Of a DNA stretch of 35,144 nt, positions 1-11,080 are shown piece after piece. Under the pieces are notes generated by a model. The model was not told the DNA's origin, ran no database searches, and was given only the letters and a program-made list of their open reading frames with translations. The stretch is from Saccoglossus kowalevskii. Taxonomy: Eukaryota; Hemichordata; Enteropneusta; Harrimaniidae. Positions within the stretch are counted from its first letter, which is position 1, and the number at the start of each line of letters is the position of its first letter. The position numbers and the translations under genes are program-made. The DNA lies in the NCBI RefSeq assembly GCF_000003605.2, contig NW_003113468.1, positions 186,320 through 221,463 of the forward strand, given 5' to 3'.

Positions 1-606
1 CATCTTTGATCCAATTGTGAAATAAATCGTCATGGACATGTATCCTAACATGTATAATCTATGTACCAAGTTTGAATGACAACTGACAAGGCATGTCCAA
101 AATACAACATTTTCAAAAAACAAGATGGCTGCCAGTCGGCCATTTTGAATCGAATCACTAAACCACTGCATGTGCATATGTCTCAAATAAGGTACTAGGC
201 ACATGCACAGAATGAACGGAATCGGTCCACAGGATTCTGAAATATGACTCTAGACAGACTGACACACGAACGGACGGACAGACAGACTCAGGAACTCACG
301 GACGGTCGGAGACATGTATCCTAACATGTATGATCTATGTACTAAATTTGAATGTAAACTGACAAAGCATGTCCAAAATACAACATTTTCAAAAAACAAG
401 ATGGCTGCCAGTCGGCCATTTTGAATCAAATCGCTAAACCACTGCATGTGCATATGTCCCACATAAAGTACTTGGCACATGCAAAGAATGAACAGAATCG
501 GTCCAAGGGATTCTGAGATGACTCTGGACGAACGCACAGACGCACGAACGGAGACCGAATTATAAGTCCCTGTTTTCGGACTTCGTCCAAACGGGGACTA
601 ATAAGT
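1..606. repeat. 276-bp tandem duplication of a dispersed repeat, hairpin end
   Basis: Two copies of a unit of about 276 bp lie head to tail. The first begins with GACATGTATCCTAACATG at 35 and the second with the same bases at 311. Both carry the block AAGATGGCTGCCAGTCGG and a run rich in GACGGACAGACAG. Only the second copy continues into the hairpin at 565-599. A more diverged relative lies at about 1540-1900, and the same hairpin end recurs at 8797-8831, so this is a dispersed family. No coding sequence is supported. Open frames here fall inside the repeat. Confidence 0.85.
565..599. repeat. terminal hairpin of dispersed repeat, copy 1
   Basis: The arm AGTCCCTGTTTTCGGAC (565-581) pairs with GTCCAAACGGGGACT (585-599). 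The triloop is TTC, there is a two-base TT bulge, and one G-T pair. It is followed by AATAA. The second copy at 8797-8831 keeps the fold with paired substitutions. The parent element class is not recognised. Confidence 0.8.
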
Positions 607-610
607 TTAT

Positions 611-1530
611 TGAAAAGTATGAAATTTGTGTCTGTCTGAAATTAAATGCCCAAAAATACAAATGCCCAAACATAATATTCTTTCCCATTACTTGGTCTAC
701 ACTTTACACATGACATCTTGGGAAGAATATAGTAATTAAAAAATTATTTAAAATCAAGAGATATTGATGAATCCTTAAAATTCAAACATCACAGATAAGC
801 ATTTGTATTTTGACCCACGTTTTTTTATACCCCCGGCAATTCAACATTTATACAAAATAATTTAATGGCACACTGTGATATTGCATATACATCAACTGCT
901 TATTTTTTGACTGATCGTTGCTCTTCAAAATGATAACCCTCATTCACAGTGGGTCTGAGTGAAGTTATGCATTCTTTATGAAATGTCCCACCTAGTAGAC
1001 AGAGTAGTTATTACATGTATAATTCCTTTGATGAATTTTTCATTATTAAACTTTTAGTTTAACAAACATTTATAATTATAATTTATACCCCATAACAGTC
1101 CCCATTATATGGGTTTTTTTATAGTAATATATAGTTAGAACATAAACATATCAGATAAGGATCCAGAAGCTGATGCTTGATTCTGATTTTTTAACACTAA
1201 ACAGCATTAATTAAAACAAAATGGCCAAAATACAATTAAGAGAAAAAAAAGTTTTCAAAATACTTCAAAAATATCATGACCATTAAAATCGGATTTACAT
1301 GAAGAACTGTCTTCTAAACAGACAAGTTTTCAGAATTCTTTTAAAACATTGATATTGATTGACTGACGAATAGAGAATGGAAGTTCATTCCACAAAAGGG
1401 GGGTATAATTACTAAAAGAACTTCTACCATGAGTTTTTGTGAATATATTTTTAAATCTTGTTTTTTCAATAACAAAATATCAGTGTCAGCAAAATCTGGT
1501 TATGCTTGTTTTTTTGATAGTTTTTTAGAA
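611..1530. other. AT-rich intergenic DNA, no gene seen
   Basis: I see no exon-like frame, no splice-bounded coding block and no clear tandem structure here. If spastin continues leftward, this stretch should be intron, but no further spastin exon was recognised between 1 and 2668. Confidence 0.5.
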
Positions 1531-1539
1531 CAAAAAATG

Positions 1540-1900
1540 GCCACTTCGAATTGGATCATCAAACCAATATATCTGCATATCTATAACATGATGTATAATT
1601 AATATATAAAATTTGAACATAATCAGTTAAAGCATGTCAGACTGATATGGCACTAGAACCGCATTCATTAAAACAAAATGGCCGCCAGTCGGTCAATTTG
1701 AATCCCATCTGAAAAACAAAATGCATCAAGGTCCTAAAATGTCCAAAGTATGTACCAAGTTTAAACAAAATCTATCTGTAAACAGCCGAGATCCTGTTCA
1801 GGAATGCCAGAAATACTTTATTTTGATGATTTTTCAGCACAAAAATGGACGCCATTCTGCCATTCTTGAATCAGATTGTGAGACAAATTGATGTGCACAG
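1540..1900. repeat. diverged relative of the left-edge repeat
   Basis: Blocks such as AAAATGGCCGCCAGTCGG, ATGTACCAAGTTT and AAGCATGTC match those in 1-606 but with many differences and altered spacing. This suggests an older copy of the same dispersed family. No coding potential is seen. Confidence 0.55.
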
Positions 1901-2073
1901 AGAATGGATTGACCCATAAGTCTAATAAACATGTTCACACATGCTGTGTCCTTTGATACACGAACTGACCACTAAGTGGAGAGATTGATACAAAATAGTA
2001 TGCATGGCTGCTAGAAATGTATCCAGAAAATTAGATTTATTTGTAAATATTAATAGAGATAAAAGAACAGGAC

Positions 2074-2160
2074 CAAACAACTTTGGGACAAAACAGCATT
2101 GGAACAAAATAGCATTGGAACAAAACAACGTTGGAACAAAACAGTGATGAGACAAAAACA
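2074..2160. repeat. 16-bp minisatellite, about 5 units
   Basis: Imperfect units of the form TTGGAACAAAACAGCA repeat with a 16-base period. Variants include TTTGGGACAAAACAGC and GATGAGACAAAAACAG. The reverse strand stays open only because the period and composition avoid stops; I do not regard that frame as a gene. Confidence 0.75.
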
Positions 2161-2668
2161 GCCTGAACGGGTAACGGCATTGGGACATAACGACACTGAA
2201 CCTTAAAATACATCTTGATCTTAGCATTACATACATGTCCAAGACATTAACTTATTAAATAATGCCAGACTTTTGAAGCACAAAATATTTTGTCTTTACA
2301 ATGCCTCAAATTAAATCATCAAATTAAATTGTTTTACAGTAACTCAATCGGATGTTAATACCTATCAATTCCATCAAATTTTGAACACCGGGTCTGCATC
2401 ATTTTTTGAGAAAGCTATGAGTACTCAATTCTTATTTTACAGTCTGACTGCCTACATACATTTTGTAGATCAAAAACACATCATAGGGAGAATTGAATAA
2501 TAATCATTATTAATAAAGGAACAAAATAAAAAACAGCATAATCCTTGCACAATTTCAATGCAAGATAATTGGTCATGTATCGGGTATTAAATATTTCCCA
2601 AAAACTATTCTAGTAGTAAAAGACTTTTGATCAATATTTGAGTGCTCACAAAAAAAATGTTTTCTTAC

Positions 2669-4339
2669 GTAGTAGCTGTAATCTGTCAGTAGCCATAACT
2701 AAATTGGTTTTCATTTTTTCTTGTAATCTTCTTGCTCTATCCCATTCATCTCCTGCATATGTATGAAAAAGTCGTTAACACATTACATAATTAGCTATTA
2801 GTTTGATACATTCAAAAATATACTTATGTCTACGAATATTCACAAAGCAAATGTTCTTGCCATTTTAATAGTGACCATAACATTTATGTTATAAAAATTG
2901 TGTGAGGCATTTTTATAATGTACAAATATGAAAATACTGTTGACTGTAAGAATCATATGTGCTATCATGGACTTACCAGGCTTATTACAATTCACTGCAA
3001 TACCCTTTTCTAACTCACAAATTCCTTTTTTGTAATATTCGATTGCTAAATCTTTGGTTCCTACAGAAGAAGTTTACATATACACATTGTCAAACTCAAT
3101 CCAATATTCTAGTCCTTCATAAAAATAAGATACTATCAGAAAATATCTTCTGTGACTACTGTACACTTAGGGAAACTATCGGTTGTCTTCATATTTTATT
3201 TATTGTTTCCATCACAATGACTTTCATGCCATGCATCATAATTTAGCAAGATAAATTTGAGCTGTAAACACAAATGATTTTGATGAATCTAGAGTAAAGA
3301 TGTTCATAAAATGAAATTGTTATAAATTGAGATAATTGAACTTGACCAGCAATCACATTCATGTTTGATACATACAGTAAACTTGATTCAAGTTTTGCAT
3401 TCACCAAAAAAACAACATTGCTATATTTCTAGACACAGCAAAATCAAAACGAAAGAAACCATCCGATCCAATTTCATCCAAACAACCTGTGTCCTTGAAA
3501 ATCAAGTGTTATTGCTCAAGCGTTTTCGACTAATTTTCACACAATCTTCTATGAAATATCATAAATTCAGTCTAGGCATTAAGGTTATTTATTAGAGATG
3601 CCCAGGAAAGCAAAATTTGGGATGTAAATCACTCTGTTGATGACAAATCAGCGTTAATAGCCAAGGGGTGAGAGATATTTTCCATATAGTGTATATAATT
3701 AAAACTAATTAATTGTAATCAAATTGAAATAGGTTTTATTATTATTTAAATGTTAACGACAATGCATTAAAAATTACTCACCAAGTAAACCAGAGCGGTT
3801 TTACAAATGTAATATAAATTTTGTGATTGATAGGAGCTGTATTAATTAATTGTTTTGTTAATTAACACAATTTTCCAACAAATTGTGAGATTCGTCATGT
3901 TGTGAATGTTTATCTATGAAATCATTTTACCTGCGGCATCTTCTTCGTCGATTTTCAAAGCTTTGGATAAATAATCAAACGCTTTCTTGTGGTGGTGTCT
4001 TTGCTGTGTCATTGTTGGTTCTGGTAATCCAGAGTCAGTTTTACATGCAGCACCTGTATATGGTACTGAGTTCTCCGTAAACGGAACATTTGCTGTTTGG
4101 TTTCTTGGCGCGGCCATTTTGGATCTCAGATGCAGAGAATGCGATTTCTCATACGCATAACAAAGCACTAAATTGATGTGTAATAAGATGGTACGGATAA
4201 GATTGAACAAAAATATCAATGGATAGCTAATCAGCTTCAGGTTTCTTCTATGCACCGACGCATCAGTCTTGATTTCAGGACATTTTCCCTTGGAATGCTT
4301 GTTTCCGGAAGATTTCTCTACCCTCGATTTGCGAGGCAT
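2669..4339 (-). CDS. SPAST: Spastin (microtubule-severing AAA ATPase), N-terminal exons
   Basis: Three minus-strand exons, 4339-3931, 3060-2977 and 2752-2669, join in phase (1,1,1) with GT/AG sites and encode residues 1-192. Residues 36-60 form the hydrophobic segment that in spastin inserts as a hairpin into the ER membrane, with the hallmark RRNLKLISYPLIFLFNLIR. A second Met-Ala-Ala start lies at residue 75. Residues about 117-192 match the MIT domain: HKKAFDYLSKALKIDEE, then YYKKGICELEKGIAV, then RARRLQEKMKTNLVMA. In known spastins this domain binds ESCRT-III proteins, and a later microtubule-binding segment and AAA ATPase cassette sever microtubules. Those parts are not in this window and should lie to its left. 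Intron sizes are 870 and 224 bp. The last exon shown ends in phase 1, so translation clearly continues. Recognition rests on the hairpin plus MIT order and is strong; the assignment over spartin, which also has an MIT domain, rests on the hairpin N-terminal to it. Confidence 0.93.
4115..4117 (-). promoter_or_regulatory. Internal spastin start codon (Met75), strong context
   Basis: The codon sits in CCAAAATGGCC, with A at -3 and G at +4, a strong initiation context. The upstream Met1 (4339) sits in GTCGGATGCC, which is weak. Starting here would drop the hydrophobic hairpin and give a soluble isoform. It matches the position and Met-Ala-Ala sequence of the second start (Met87) used in human spastin. 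Use of this codon is inferred, not shown. Confidence 0.7.
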
Positions 4340-4358
4340 CCGACTGACTGGCCGCCAT
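4275..4358 (-). CDS. Overlapping upstream ORF of spastin, 27 codons
   Basis: An ATG at 4358-4356 opens a 27-codon frame that ends in TGA at 4277-4275. It is 19 bases upstream of and out of frame with spastin Met1, and it overlaps the main frame. Ribosomes using it would bypass Met1, which would favour the Met75 start. The peptide itself resembles nothing I know and its value would be regulatory. Whether the transcript extends this far upstream is not visible. Confidence 0.5.
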   Translation of the reverse strand: MAASQSDASQIEGREIFRKQAFQGKMS

Positions 4359-4544
4359 TAATTTTACGTCACCGGTGACTCCCTAGGTGAGTCAATCTCA
4401 CGCGCAGTATCAGCGCCACCACGGGCGATATATTAATTTTAATTACAAAATACAAATATTAATATATACAAATATTCGCTAGTGCCACTATAGTCAAACA
4501 TCAAGCATTTTTACTCGAATACTCACTGTATATTGTAGTTTGAT

Positions 4545-5400
4545 AATTTATTGAAACACTTAAAATTCCTCAGAAGGAATTAAAATGGTTACACTAACTG
4601 CTAGTAAAACACATACTAGTATATAAAAAAAACATACACATTTTACAAAAAATACTATCTAAAGCACGACAATGGTTTAAAAAAACAAAAAAACAAAAAC
4701 AAACTACAATTACAAAACAACTATTGATATATGTAGGTAATAATATTGAAAAAAAATAGATGAAATAATAATTAAAAAAAAATAAGCAATAAACAGTAAA
4801 TCAATGAAACATGGAAATGAGAAAACAAAAGCGTATTAAAGGAGAAAAGTATTTATGTTAATTTACCAGAAGATGTTGCTGTCTAAGATTCGTGTTATTT
4901 TTGATAAATTGGGCAACTGGTATTTGTACATTCAGGTTTGTATCACCCATTAATTTTAAAAATGTATTGTAGTCACTCATATTCGTGAAGTTTATAATGT
5001 GCTTAGTAGACTCTTCAAATGGTAAAAGGGGCATTCAATCGTGAAATGGTACTCATCTTCTACTTTGTTATTTAAACACAGTTCGCAGATTCCTTTTCCT
5101 ATTTCGGTTTTTGGTTTGGTGTACCTCCCTGTTTCAATGTTTAGTTTATGATTGCTCAGACGGAACCTACTTAGACATTCACGTAGTTCGGCATTCTTTA
5201 TTTTGATCACATAATTTTCTAAAGTAAATTCATTTTTGAAATTTGTGTACGTTCTGAGTTTATTCCTTTTGTTATTGTTATTTTGGTTATCATCAGTCCC
5301 TATGTACATATTTTTTTAATGACCATGTACGTTCTTTTAAAAATCGATTTGATATCACGTTTACAATTATTGATGAAGAATTTATAACTTATTTTTTCAC
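4545..5400 (-). mobile_element. LINE (non-LTR retrotransposon) 3' fragment
   Basis: On the minus strand, 5309-4992 encodes the C-terminal end of a non-LTR reverse transcriptase ORF. The key pieces are LSRFRLSNHKLNIETGRY and the zinc-knuckle-like spacing C-x2-C-x9-H-x4-C in CELCLNNKVEDEYHFTIEC. A one-base frameshift near 4992 moves the frame, and the coding-like sequence resumes to about 4866, ending in a stop. An A-rich 3' tail follows and ends in TTTCAATAAA near 4545. The tail recurs at about 26045-26310. The copy is 5'-truncated: catalytic reverse transcriptase and endonuclease parts are missing, so it is dead. The clade (jockey, CR1 or other) cannot be settled from this end alone. Confidence 0.8.
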
Positions 5401-5897
5401 GATTTTGAAGAAAAACAGAAAGGGGGTCAAAAATTACGACAACGGGTACACGTTTGGCGAGGCTTACATCTAGGTCCCGGGCGTGGTTACAAGGAAGTCT
5501 AGCTCATTTTCATACTAGGATATTATGTTATCGTTACTATATTTAGTCCCGGCAATTTAAACACTTATTAGCTGTTATTAGTGCTTCCTTGATTGAATCT
5601 CGCATACTGCTCAAAACGAGGAAGTAATTCACCCGAAACTTGGAGTACAAATATCGTGGATGATGTACTGAGGTCACTATTCCACCATGACAATGTATTC
5701 TATTCAAGTTGATAACGTTTCCATTATGAGTCCGTCTGTAATCACTTTCGTCGGTATGAGCTTGGAAGGTGACTTGATTTCGATGCTATGGGGACACGTC
5801 TGACAGGTCAACGCACACCTTTGGTGTGGGTCAACACTCGATACGACTAAAATGTTGTTGGAAATCCCAACTCGGTGACAACTCACATTCATTAGAG

Positions 5898-5923
5898 CTC
5901 AGACTAGTATATACTAGTCTGAG
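5898..5923. repeat. 26-bp perfect palindrome
   Basis: The half-site CTCAGACTAGTAT (5898-5910) is followed directly by its exact reverse complement (5911-5923), with no spacer. A further GAGC lies outside on the right after a short interruption. Function is unknown. Confidence 0.9.
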
Positions 5924-5992
5924 ATTTGAGCCCAACAATTGGATTTTTGTCGATCTTCTATTTACTTGAATCCTAGAGTCCCGCGTCCTGCC

Positions 5993-6110
5993 AAGAATCC
6001 TACAACTAAAGATTTGAGAACTATGTTGGTTGAGATAAGATGCCCGCAACTAAAGATCTGAGATCTATGTCGGGTGGAGGTAAGATTCCCACAACTAAAG
6101 ATCCGAGTGT
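5993..6110. repeat. Minisatellite, 44-45 bp period, about 2.6 units
   Basis: Units begin at 5993, 6037 and 6082. Each carries a form of AAGATNCCNACAACTAAAGA followed by TNNGAG. The spacing is 44 then 45 bases. The short reverse-strand open frame across 5831-6049 partly derives from these units. Confidence 0.75.
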
Positions 6111-7420
6111 GGTGGGGCGGGAGTGTCAATCAATAAACATTCATTTGCGGCTAGTCAGACCAGAGGGCTCCCTGGTTAGACGTATATAAATCACAATATT
6201 TGAACTAACTTTGATTTATGATCTGATTTTAAGTTTTTTGTCCTGATCTAGCATAAATTATAGTTTCCGAAGCATTCAGTTATTGAGATTACATAATCAT
6301 GATGTTTTTCGCGACGCTGCTTCGCCCACAAGTTCTTGCACAATGGTAGGCATGTTAACGCCCATAGTATCAACTTAGAGTTTACTCAATAAACAATATC
6401 TCATAAGTTAATATGATTATCTTTACATTCTCATGTGCTATTGTACTTGTACATTAAAAAGCAAGTACAATTGTGGAGCATAGAAAGTAAAGTAAACGTT
6501 ATTGACATTGTACCCTCTTTAGGGTATTAAATTGATTACAATAAAATAAATATGTTTTAGAAAAAACATAAACAATGTGTTTTCATTTTTGCTTTCTAGA
6601 ATTTTTATTAAACAAACTTGATCAATGTGAAGGAGTGAATGCTGGGGTGGAGCCAGATGCTCCAAACTTTAAACGTCATAGTTTTACGAACTTCGAGTAT
6701 CATGGAAAATCCCATTATGAATAAGTAATTATCTCTGGTTATCGGTTAACAAAATAGTACAGATGTCACTAGAATTTCCATGATGGTCAGAGTTTAACAG
6801 GTGACTAATCTTGAGGTTATGACCATGCGCCGCCCACCCATACATCAGTGTATTCACACCTGGTCACGGGATACGTGGCACAACTTGAATGAGTCACTTT
6901 CTGGATTGGATAGCTCCAAGTTGCATTGATGTTGTCATGACGATGCTATGGGGCGACGCCCTCACTGGCGGAGTCCACATGCCGTCATGACAACGCATGC
7001 AAAGTATTTAGACTATTGGTTGAACGATTAACACTGTCGTTTATAAAAATGGGGGGTTCTAGCGTATTAAGTGAGAAGAGGACCGGGGGAGTATGGTGAC
7101 GATTGTAGTTGTAATAAATATCCGGCTATACTATATTACTGGTGTCCTTATGACTGAATGGTGCGTATAAGTGTCGAGCGATCCTAGTGTACCACTCACT
7201 GTCTTGCGAGTTACTCATTCCCCGTTACAACCACTTCCCGTATATTCAACCTGACGAACCATCCACCCATAACAACCCCTGATAGACGAAACCCGCATTG
7301 TTTACACCTGTCACTGTGTTTGCGGATTGACGAAATCCGTTTCCACAGTATTGTTGCGCTCAGTAGCATGACTGGACAATATTCGTGATCGCTCAAGAAT
7401 TATTTCGTTTTCACGAGTAT

Positions 7421-8255
7421 CTCCAGTGGTGATTAGGAGGGGGTTACTGAGTGAAATATCAACTATGTTAATTAATTTAGGCAAAGTTGTATACCAAGGC
7501 TTTTTAATGAGAGAAAGCTTATTAAATCAAAATTACCAGCTGCCTCACAATGTAAAATTATATACTTATATAATTAAAACGTTAAGCAATTGTTTTATAT
7601 ATATTTTTTTTAATATTTTTTTTTTCATTTCATTTTAACTTTCAACATTATCTTAATTGTATTATGAACAATATCACAATTAAGGCTACATTTCGAGATA
7701 TATTCTTGTCTATGATGAAATGCTCCAAAATACTGGCAGACAAAACATGCTATTTTCACTTTATTTCGTACATAAATGAGTATGGAGTACTTCTTCATCT
7801 TTATATCTTGGAAGGTACATATAAATACATAATTTTTATTTATGGGTAGTTTTCAAACGTGAGCGAATCATTGTTTTTGTCGCTACAATGCCTGTCGCCA
7901 ATATTCCAACTCCTAATTATATATTTCAAACTATTTTGATTTATTTGACAAAAACTGAGTTTGAAATATGGTCCGATTTCTCCACCATAGGAATCAATGG
8001 AAAAAACGTTCAGTATGATACCGACATGACCACCATTAATTAAAATTATAGTCATTATAGTTAACTCGAAAAATAGGCTGGTGACTCTAAAATTATTAAA
8101 GTCATTATTTTTATACTGACCGGGAGTGCAATTTATTGCAAAATTAATAAATTCTGAATCTTTTCATTTATAAGTAGGCGAAGTGAATAATATTTATTTT
8201 CCCAGTGTCATTATCCAGTCTAGACTTTTTCCTGAATCCAATGACCTTATGGGGG
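7421..8255. other. AT-rich intergenic DNA, no gene seen
   Basis: Only short open frames without domain-like sequence are present. No RNA gene or clear repeat boundary was recognised. Confidence 0.4.
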
Positions 8256-8259
8256 CCCA

Positions 8260-8835
8260 TTATTGTTGTTATAAGATTGCCACCGCCAGAATTTGACAAA
8301 TTTACTATGGTTAAATTTGGGAGCTTTTTGTTGTTAAAGATGTAAACAAAATAATGTGTGTGCGACTGTAAATCAATATCATCACACCAACTTTGATAAA
8401 AATCGTCCTGGTCATGTCAAAGAAACAGCTGCAACAATGGTGACTAGCTGAATTGAATAGCATCACAAAAAATGGTGCTGATGTATCTTAATTTATACTA
8501 TTTATGTACTAAGATTAAAATTTGTTCGAATCGCGAAAAAAATAACGTGCACCTGTAATCCAATATGAAGCATCATTCTACCAAATCTTCATAGTCATCT
8601 CCGGGAAACAGCTGCTGACACGTTTGAGAATCAAAAATAGCAAATTTTATGTCCAAAATTGCCACCTTTCGGCCATAATTTGTACCGATCTTCAAAAAAA
8701 ATGCATCTGTAAGACATGGTGTGTTTTCTTTGTGTAAAGTTTGAATAAGTTCTATCAATGAGTGTTTGAGAGATGATGGACGGATTCCAAATTAATAGTT
8801 CCTGTTTTCGGATGGTGTCCGAACGGGAACTAATA
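8260..8835. repeat. Dispersed repeat ending in the conserved hairpin
   Basis: This stretch ends at 8797-8831 in a hairpin equivalent to the one at 565-599. The arms are AGTTCCTGTTTTCGGA and TCCGAACGGGAACT. It is preceded by a GGACGGATTCC block like that of copy 1. Inside, phrases such as GGGAAACAGCTGC and the similar AAGAAACAGCTGC suggest internal duplication. No coding sequence is supported. Confidence 0.6.
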
Positions 8836-9009
8836 AACGACCCTGAACAGGATTCAAATATTCAACTGCAACTGCAAAGTTCAACTGTAGTTCGTTTTTT
8901 GTTTAAATTTTACAGCAACATGGCATTGTTTGGAGATCATATGGTATTGTCCCTAATATAGAACACACGTAATGAGTGAGTGTCAAATGATTTATGTTTC
9001 TAAACTGAA

Positions 9010-9143
9010 AATACTTTCGTAAGCGTCATTGTAAGTCTGTTCGTGTTGTCATGTGTATGTATGCAATGTAATAGATAATACTTTCGTAAGCGTCATTGTA
9101 AGTCTGTTTGTGTTGTCATTTGTATTACATTGCATACGTACAC
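9010..9143. repeat. Interleaved direct and inverted repeats
   Basis: A 44-base block starting AATACTTTCGTAAGCGTC occurs at 9010 and again at 9077, a 67-base period. Between the two copies is GTGTATGTATGCAATGTAAT, and after the second copy lies its near-perfect reverse complement ending near 9143. The second direct copy is therefore the loop of a hairpin with a stem of about 21 bp. The order is A, B, A, B-inverted. Confidence 0.85.
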
Positions 9144-10480
9144 TGTAATAAAATACGGGAATGTACTGTTTCTGTATATTGTAATGACATCATAGGGATT
9201 CCCAAATCTTGTTATTGTCGTTGTTTTGTTATCTCATTCTGTTTGGAGCAAATAAGTAAGACACCGGCATATGGACATAAATGTCTGAGATTGCACCATC
9301 TATTTTCAAGTCTGATTCAGACGTATAATCCCGCCTCACTAATTTTTTATTTCACAGACCGTGGATGTTCATAGTTCATCAAATAGATTATCCATGTTAG
9401 TAAACAATAACATAGGAGTATTGAAAATACTGTTTTTTTGTAGTCATGATTTCACGTAGTCACATAAATTTTGGGTAAATGTTTTCCAAAACGACACAAT
9501 CCAACAAAACCTACAAAAACTTGTATCATTACAAAACTTACCTTCAAAATCTTAGATAAATATAAATTTCAGGAACAATGAGTTACACCGTTAGAAAAGT
9601 CAACAAGTAAAATACAATTCTTGGTTTTGTCGAGACTCAATATATATATATATTATATACCTGTACTGTACTTGTTCGACTAATTGCCTGTCCTCTCCAA
9701 AATGTTTCAAATGTGATTATCTAATCATAAAACATGATCTTTGAATGCCGGTAATAAAATTTATATAATACAGCCATATTACAAATAAAATCATGATAGT
9801 GTTGCCACTACATGTAATACCCATTTTTGAAAACAAATTATAATCATCATTGGGGCGCAGCATTTGACATTTTATTTTATACACCTTCCACTACTTTTCT
9901 TGAGTACTAATAATCATTGGTCCTCGTGTATGAAGTTGTGTGAAACTGAACAGGTCACAAATGCTTAATTAATGAGATACAGTGTCCAGGAATCAAAACT
10001 AACAAAATTTCATGGAGGTCTGCTGGGCTACCAGTTTCAATATCCCAGTTTCTCATAGTGTTCCCATTAATAATTGGTGAAAATAGTACTATGGTTGTAC
10101 CCAAACAAGACATAGATATATACAAGATGTAGAAATTTCAAAAAATATTTATTTTCATTAAAAACCAAATAACTAATATACAAGGTTTCTCATGAACACA
10201 AAGTTTTACATACTTGTATAGATAGCATGTTTTTTGAGTTGGAAAAAAAAACATGCATTGAACTGTTCAGATCTAGGAAGAGTGACACAAAATTGTTTTG
10301 GGATAGCATTTGGGGAAATATTAATAACGATTGCTGAACCTTAAAATCAGATAATAGTGTTTTTTAATTCCAAATAAATATACTAAAATTTAAAACACTG
10401 AAAAATAGACAACTTTAAATTGTGGTTTCTTTTTTACAACAGATGTATTAGTCAAACGAATCACTTCCAATTCTCAACAG
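9144..10480. other. AT-rich intergenic DNA, no gene seen
   Basis: No coding frame with domain-like content is visible. A short TA microsatellite sits near 9640. Nothing else was recognised. Confidence 0.4.
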
Positions 10481-10490
10481 GAAATAAAAG

Positions 10491-10539
10491 TACTGTAAAA
10501 GGAGAAAATATTCACTGGGTTTACTTTTTGTTTACAGTA
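10491..10539. repeat. 49-bp mini inverted-repeat element
   Basis: The ends TACTGTAAA (10491-10499) and TTTACAGTA (10531-10539) are perfect inverted repeats. They enclose a TTCACTGGGTTTAC block of the same type found inside the 161-bp element at 26941-27101. More such TTCACTG blocks follow out to about 10680, suggesting decayed neighbours. No coding capacity. Confidence 0.65.
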
Positions 10540-11080
10540 AAATATTTTATTTTAGCTGGAATTAATTTACACTGAAAAGGCTTTTTTGGTGTTTTGTATG
10601 AAATTTATTTTCACTGATGAGGTGAATGTGAAATATAGGAAAAAAAGTATATTCACTGGCTTTATTTTCACTAAAGCATCCCTTCAGCAAAAATAAATTC
10701 GAAGTGGAAAGTATTCTACAGAATTTAATGTTGCTTAGATAATCACTGTTTCCATTTATTGGATTGTGAAGGAAATGATACATTATATGGTTAATGCTAC
10801 ATATTGGGTTATAAAACCTCTTCTCTAAACTTGAATAATTAAACCCAATACAGTACAATAAGTCCATAAAAAGTAGGCTGAACTTGGTGTTCTATTGATT
10901 GCCCTGGTGTCAAGTCATCTGCTACTTCCACTATAAATATGGAATATTTAAGATATTCCAAAATTGTGATTTAAATCAATAAATATAGTGATATTCATTC
11001 ACATCTAATGAAAGAAAATATTAAAAATACAGAACACAATTTATAATACATGTATGTACAAACAATTCAGAAAAGTGTTA

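Larger units (their letters stand above)
5400..7420. other. Intergenic DNA with palindrome and minisatellite, no gene seen
   Basis: This stretch is somewhat richer in GC than its surroundings and holds short open frames on the minus strand, but none shows domain-like sequence. The phrase GATGCTATGGGG occurs twice (near 5783 and 6942), which hints at a decayed repeat. I found no matching long terminal repeats or primer site. Confidence 0.4.

Noticed and set aside
565-606. Firm Helitron 3' end call (hairpin followed by CTAA-T)
   Set aside because: The CTAA overlaps the stem rather than following it, and no 5' TC end was seen. It is kept only as a hypothesis.
1922-2242. Minus-strand open frame of 106 codons
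   Set aside because: Much of it is antisense to the 16-bp minisatellite, which lacks stops by composition. The rest shows no domain.
5400-7420. Possible decayed LTR retrotransposon
   Set aside because: No paired terminal repeats, primer site or protease/reverse transcriptase motifs could be found. The repeated 12-base phrase alone is too little.
10562-10867. Minus-strand open frame of 101 codons downstream of the I-kappa-B gene
   Set aside because: It runs through the repeat-derived TTCACTG blocks and the likely I-kappa-B 3' untranslated region, and its protein is low-complexity and unrecognisable.
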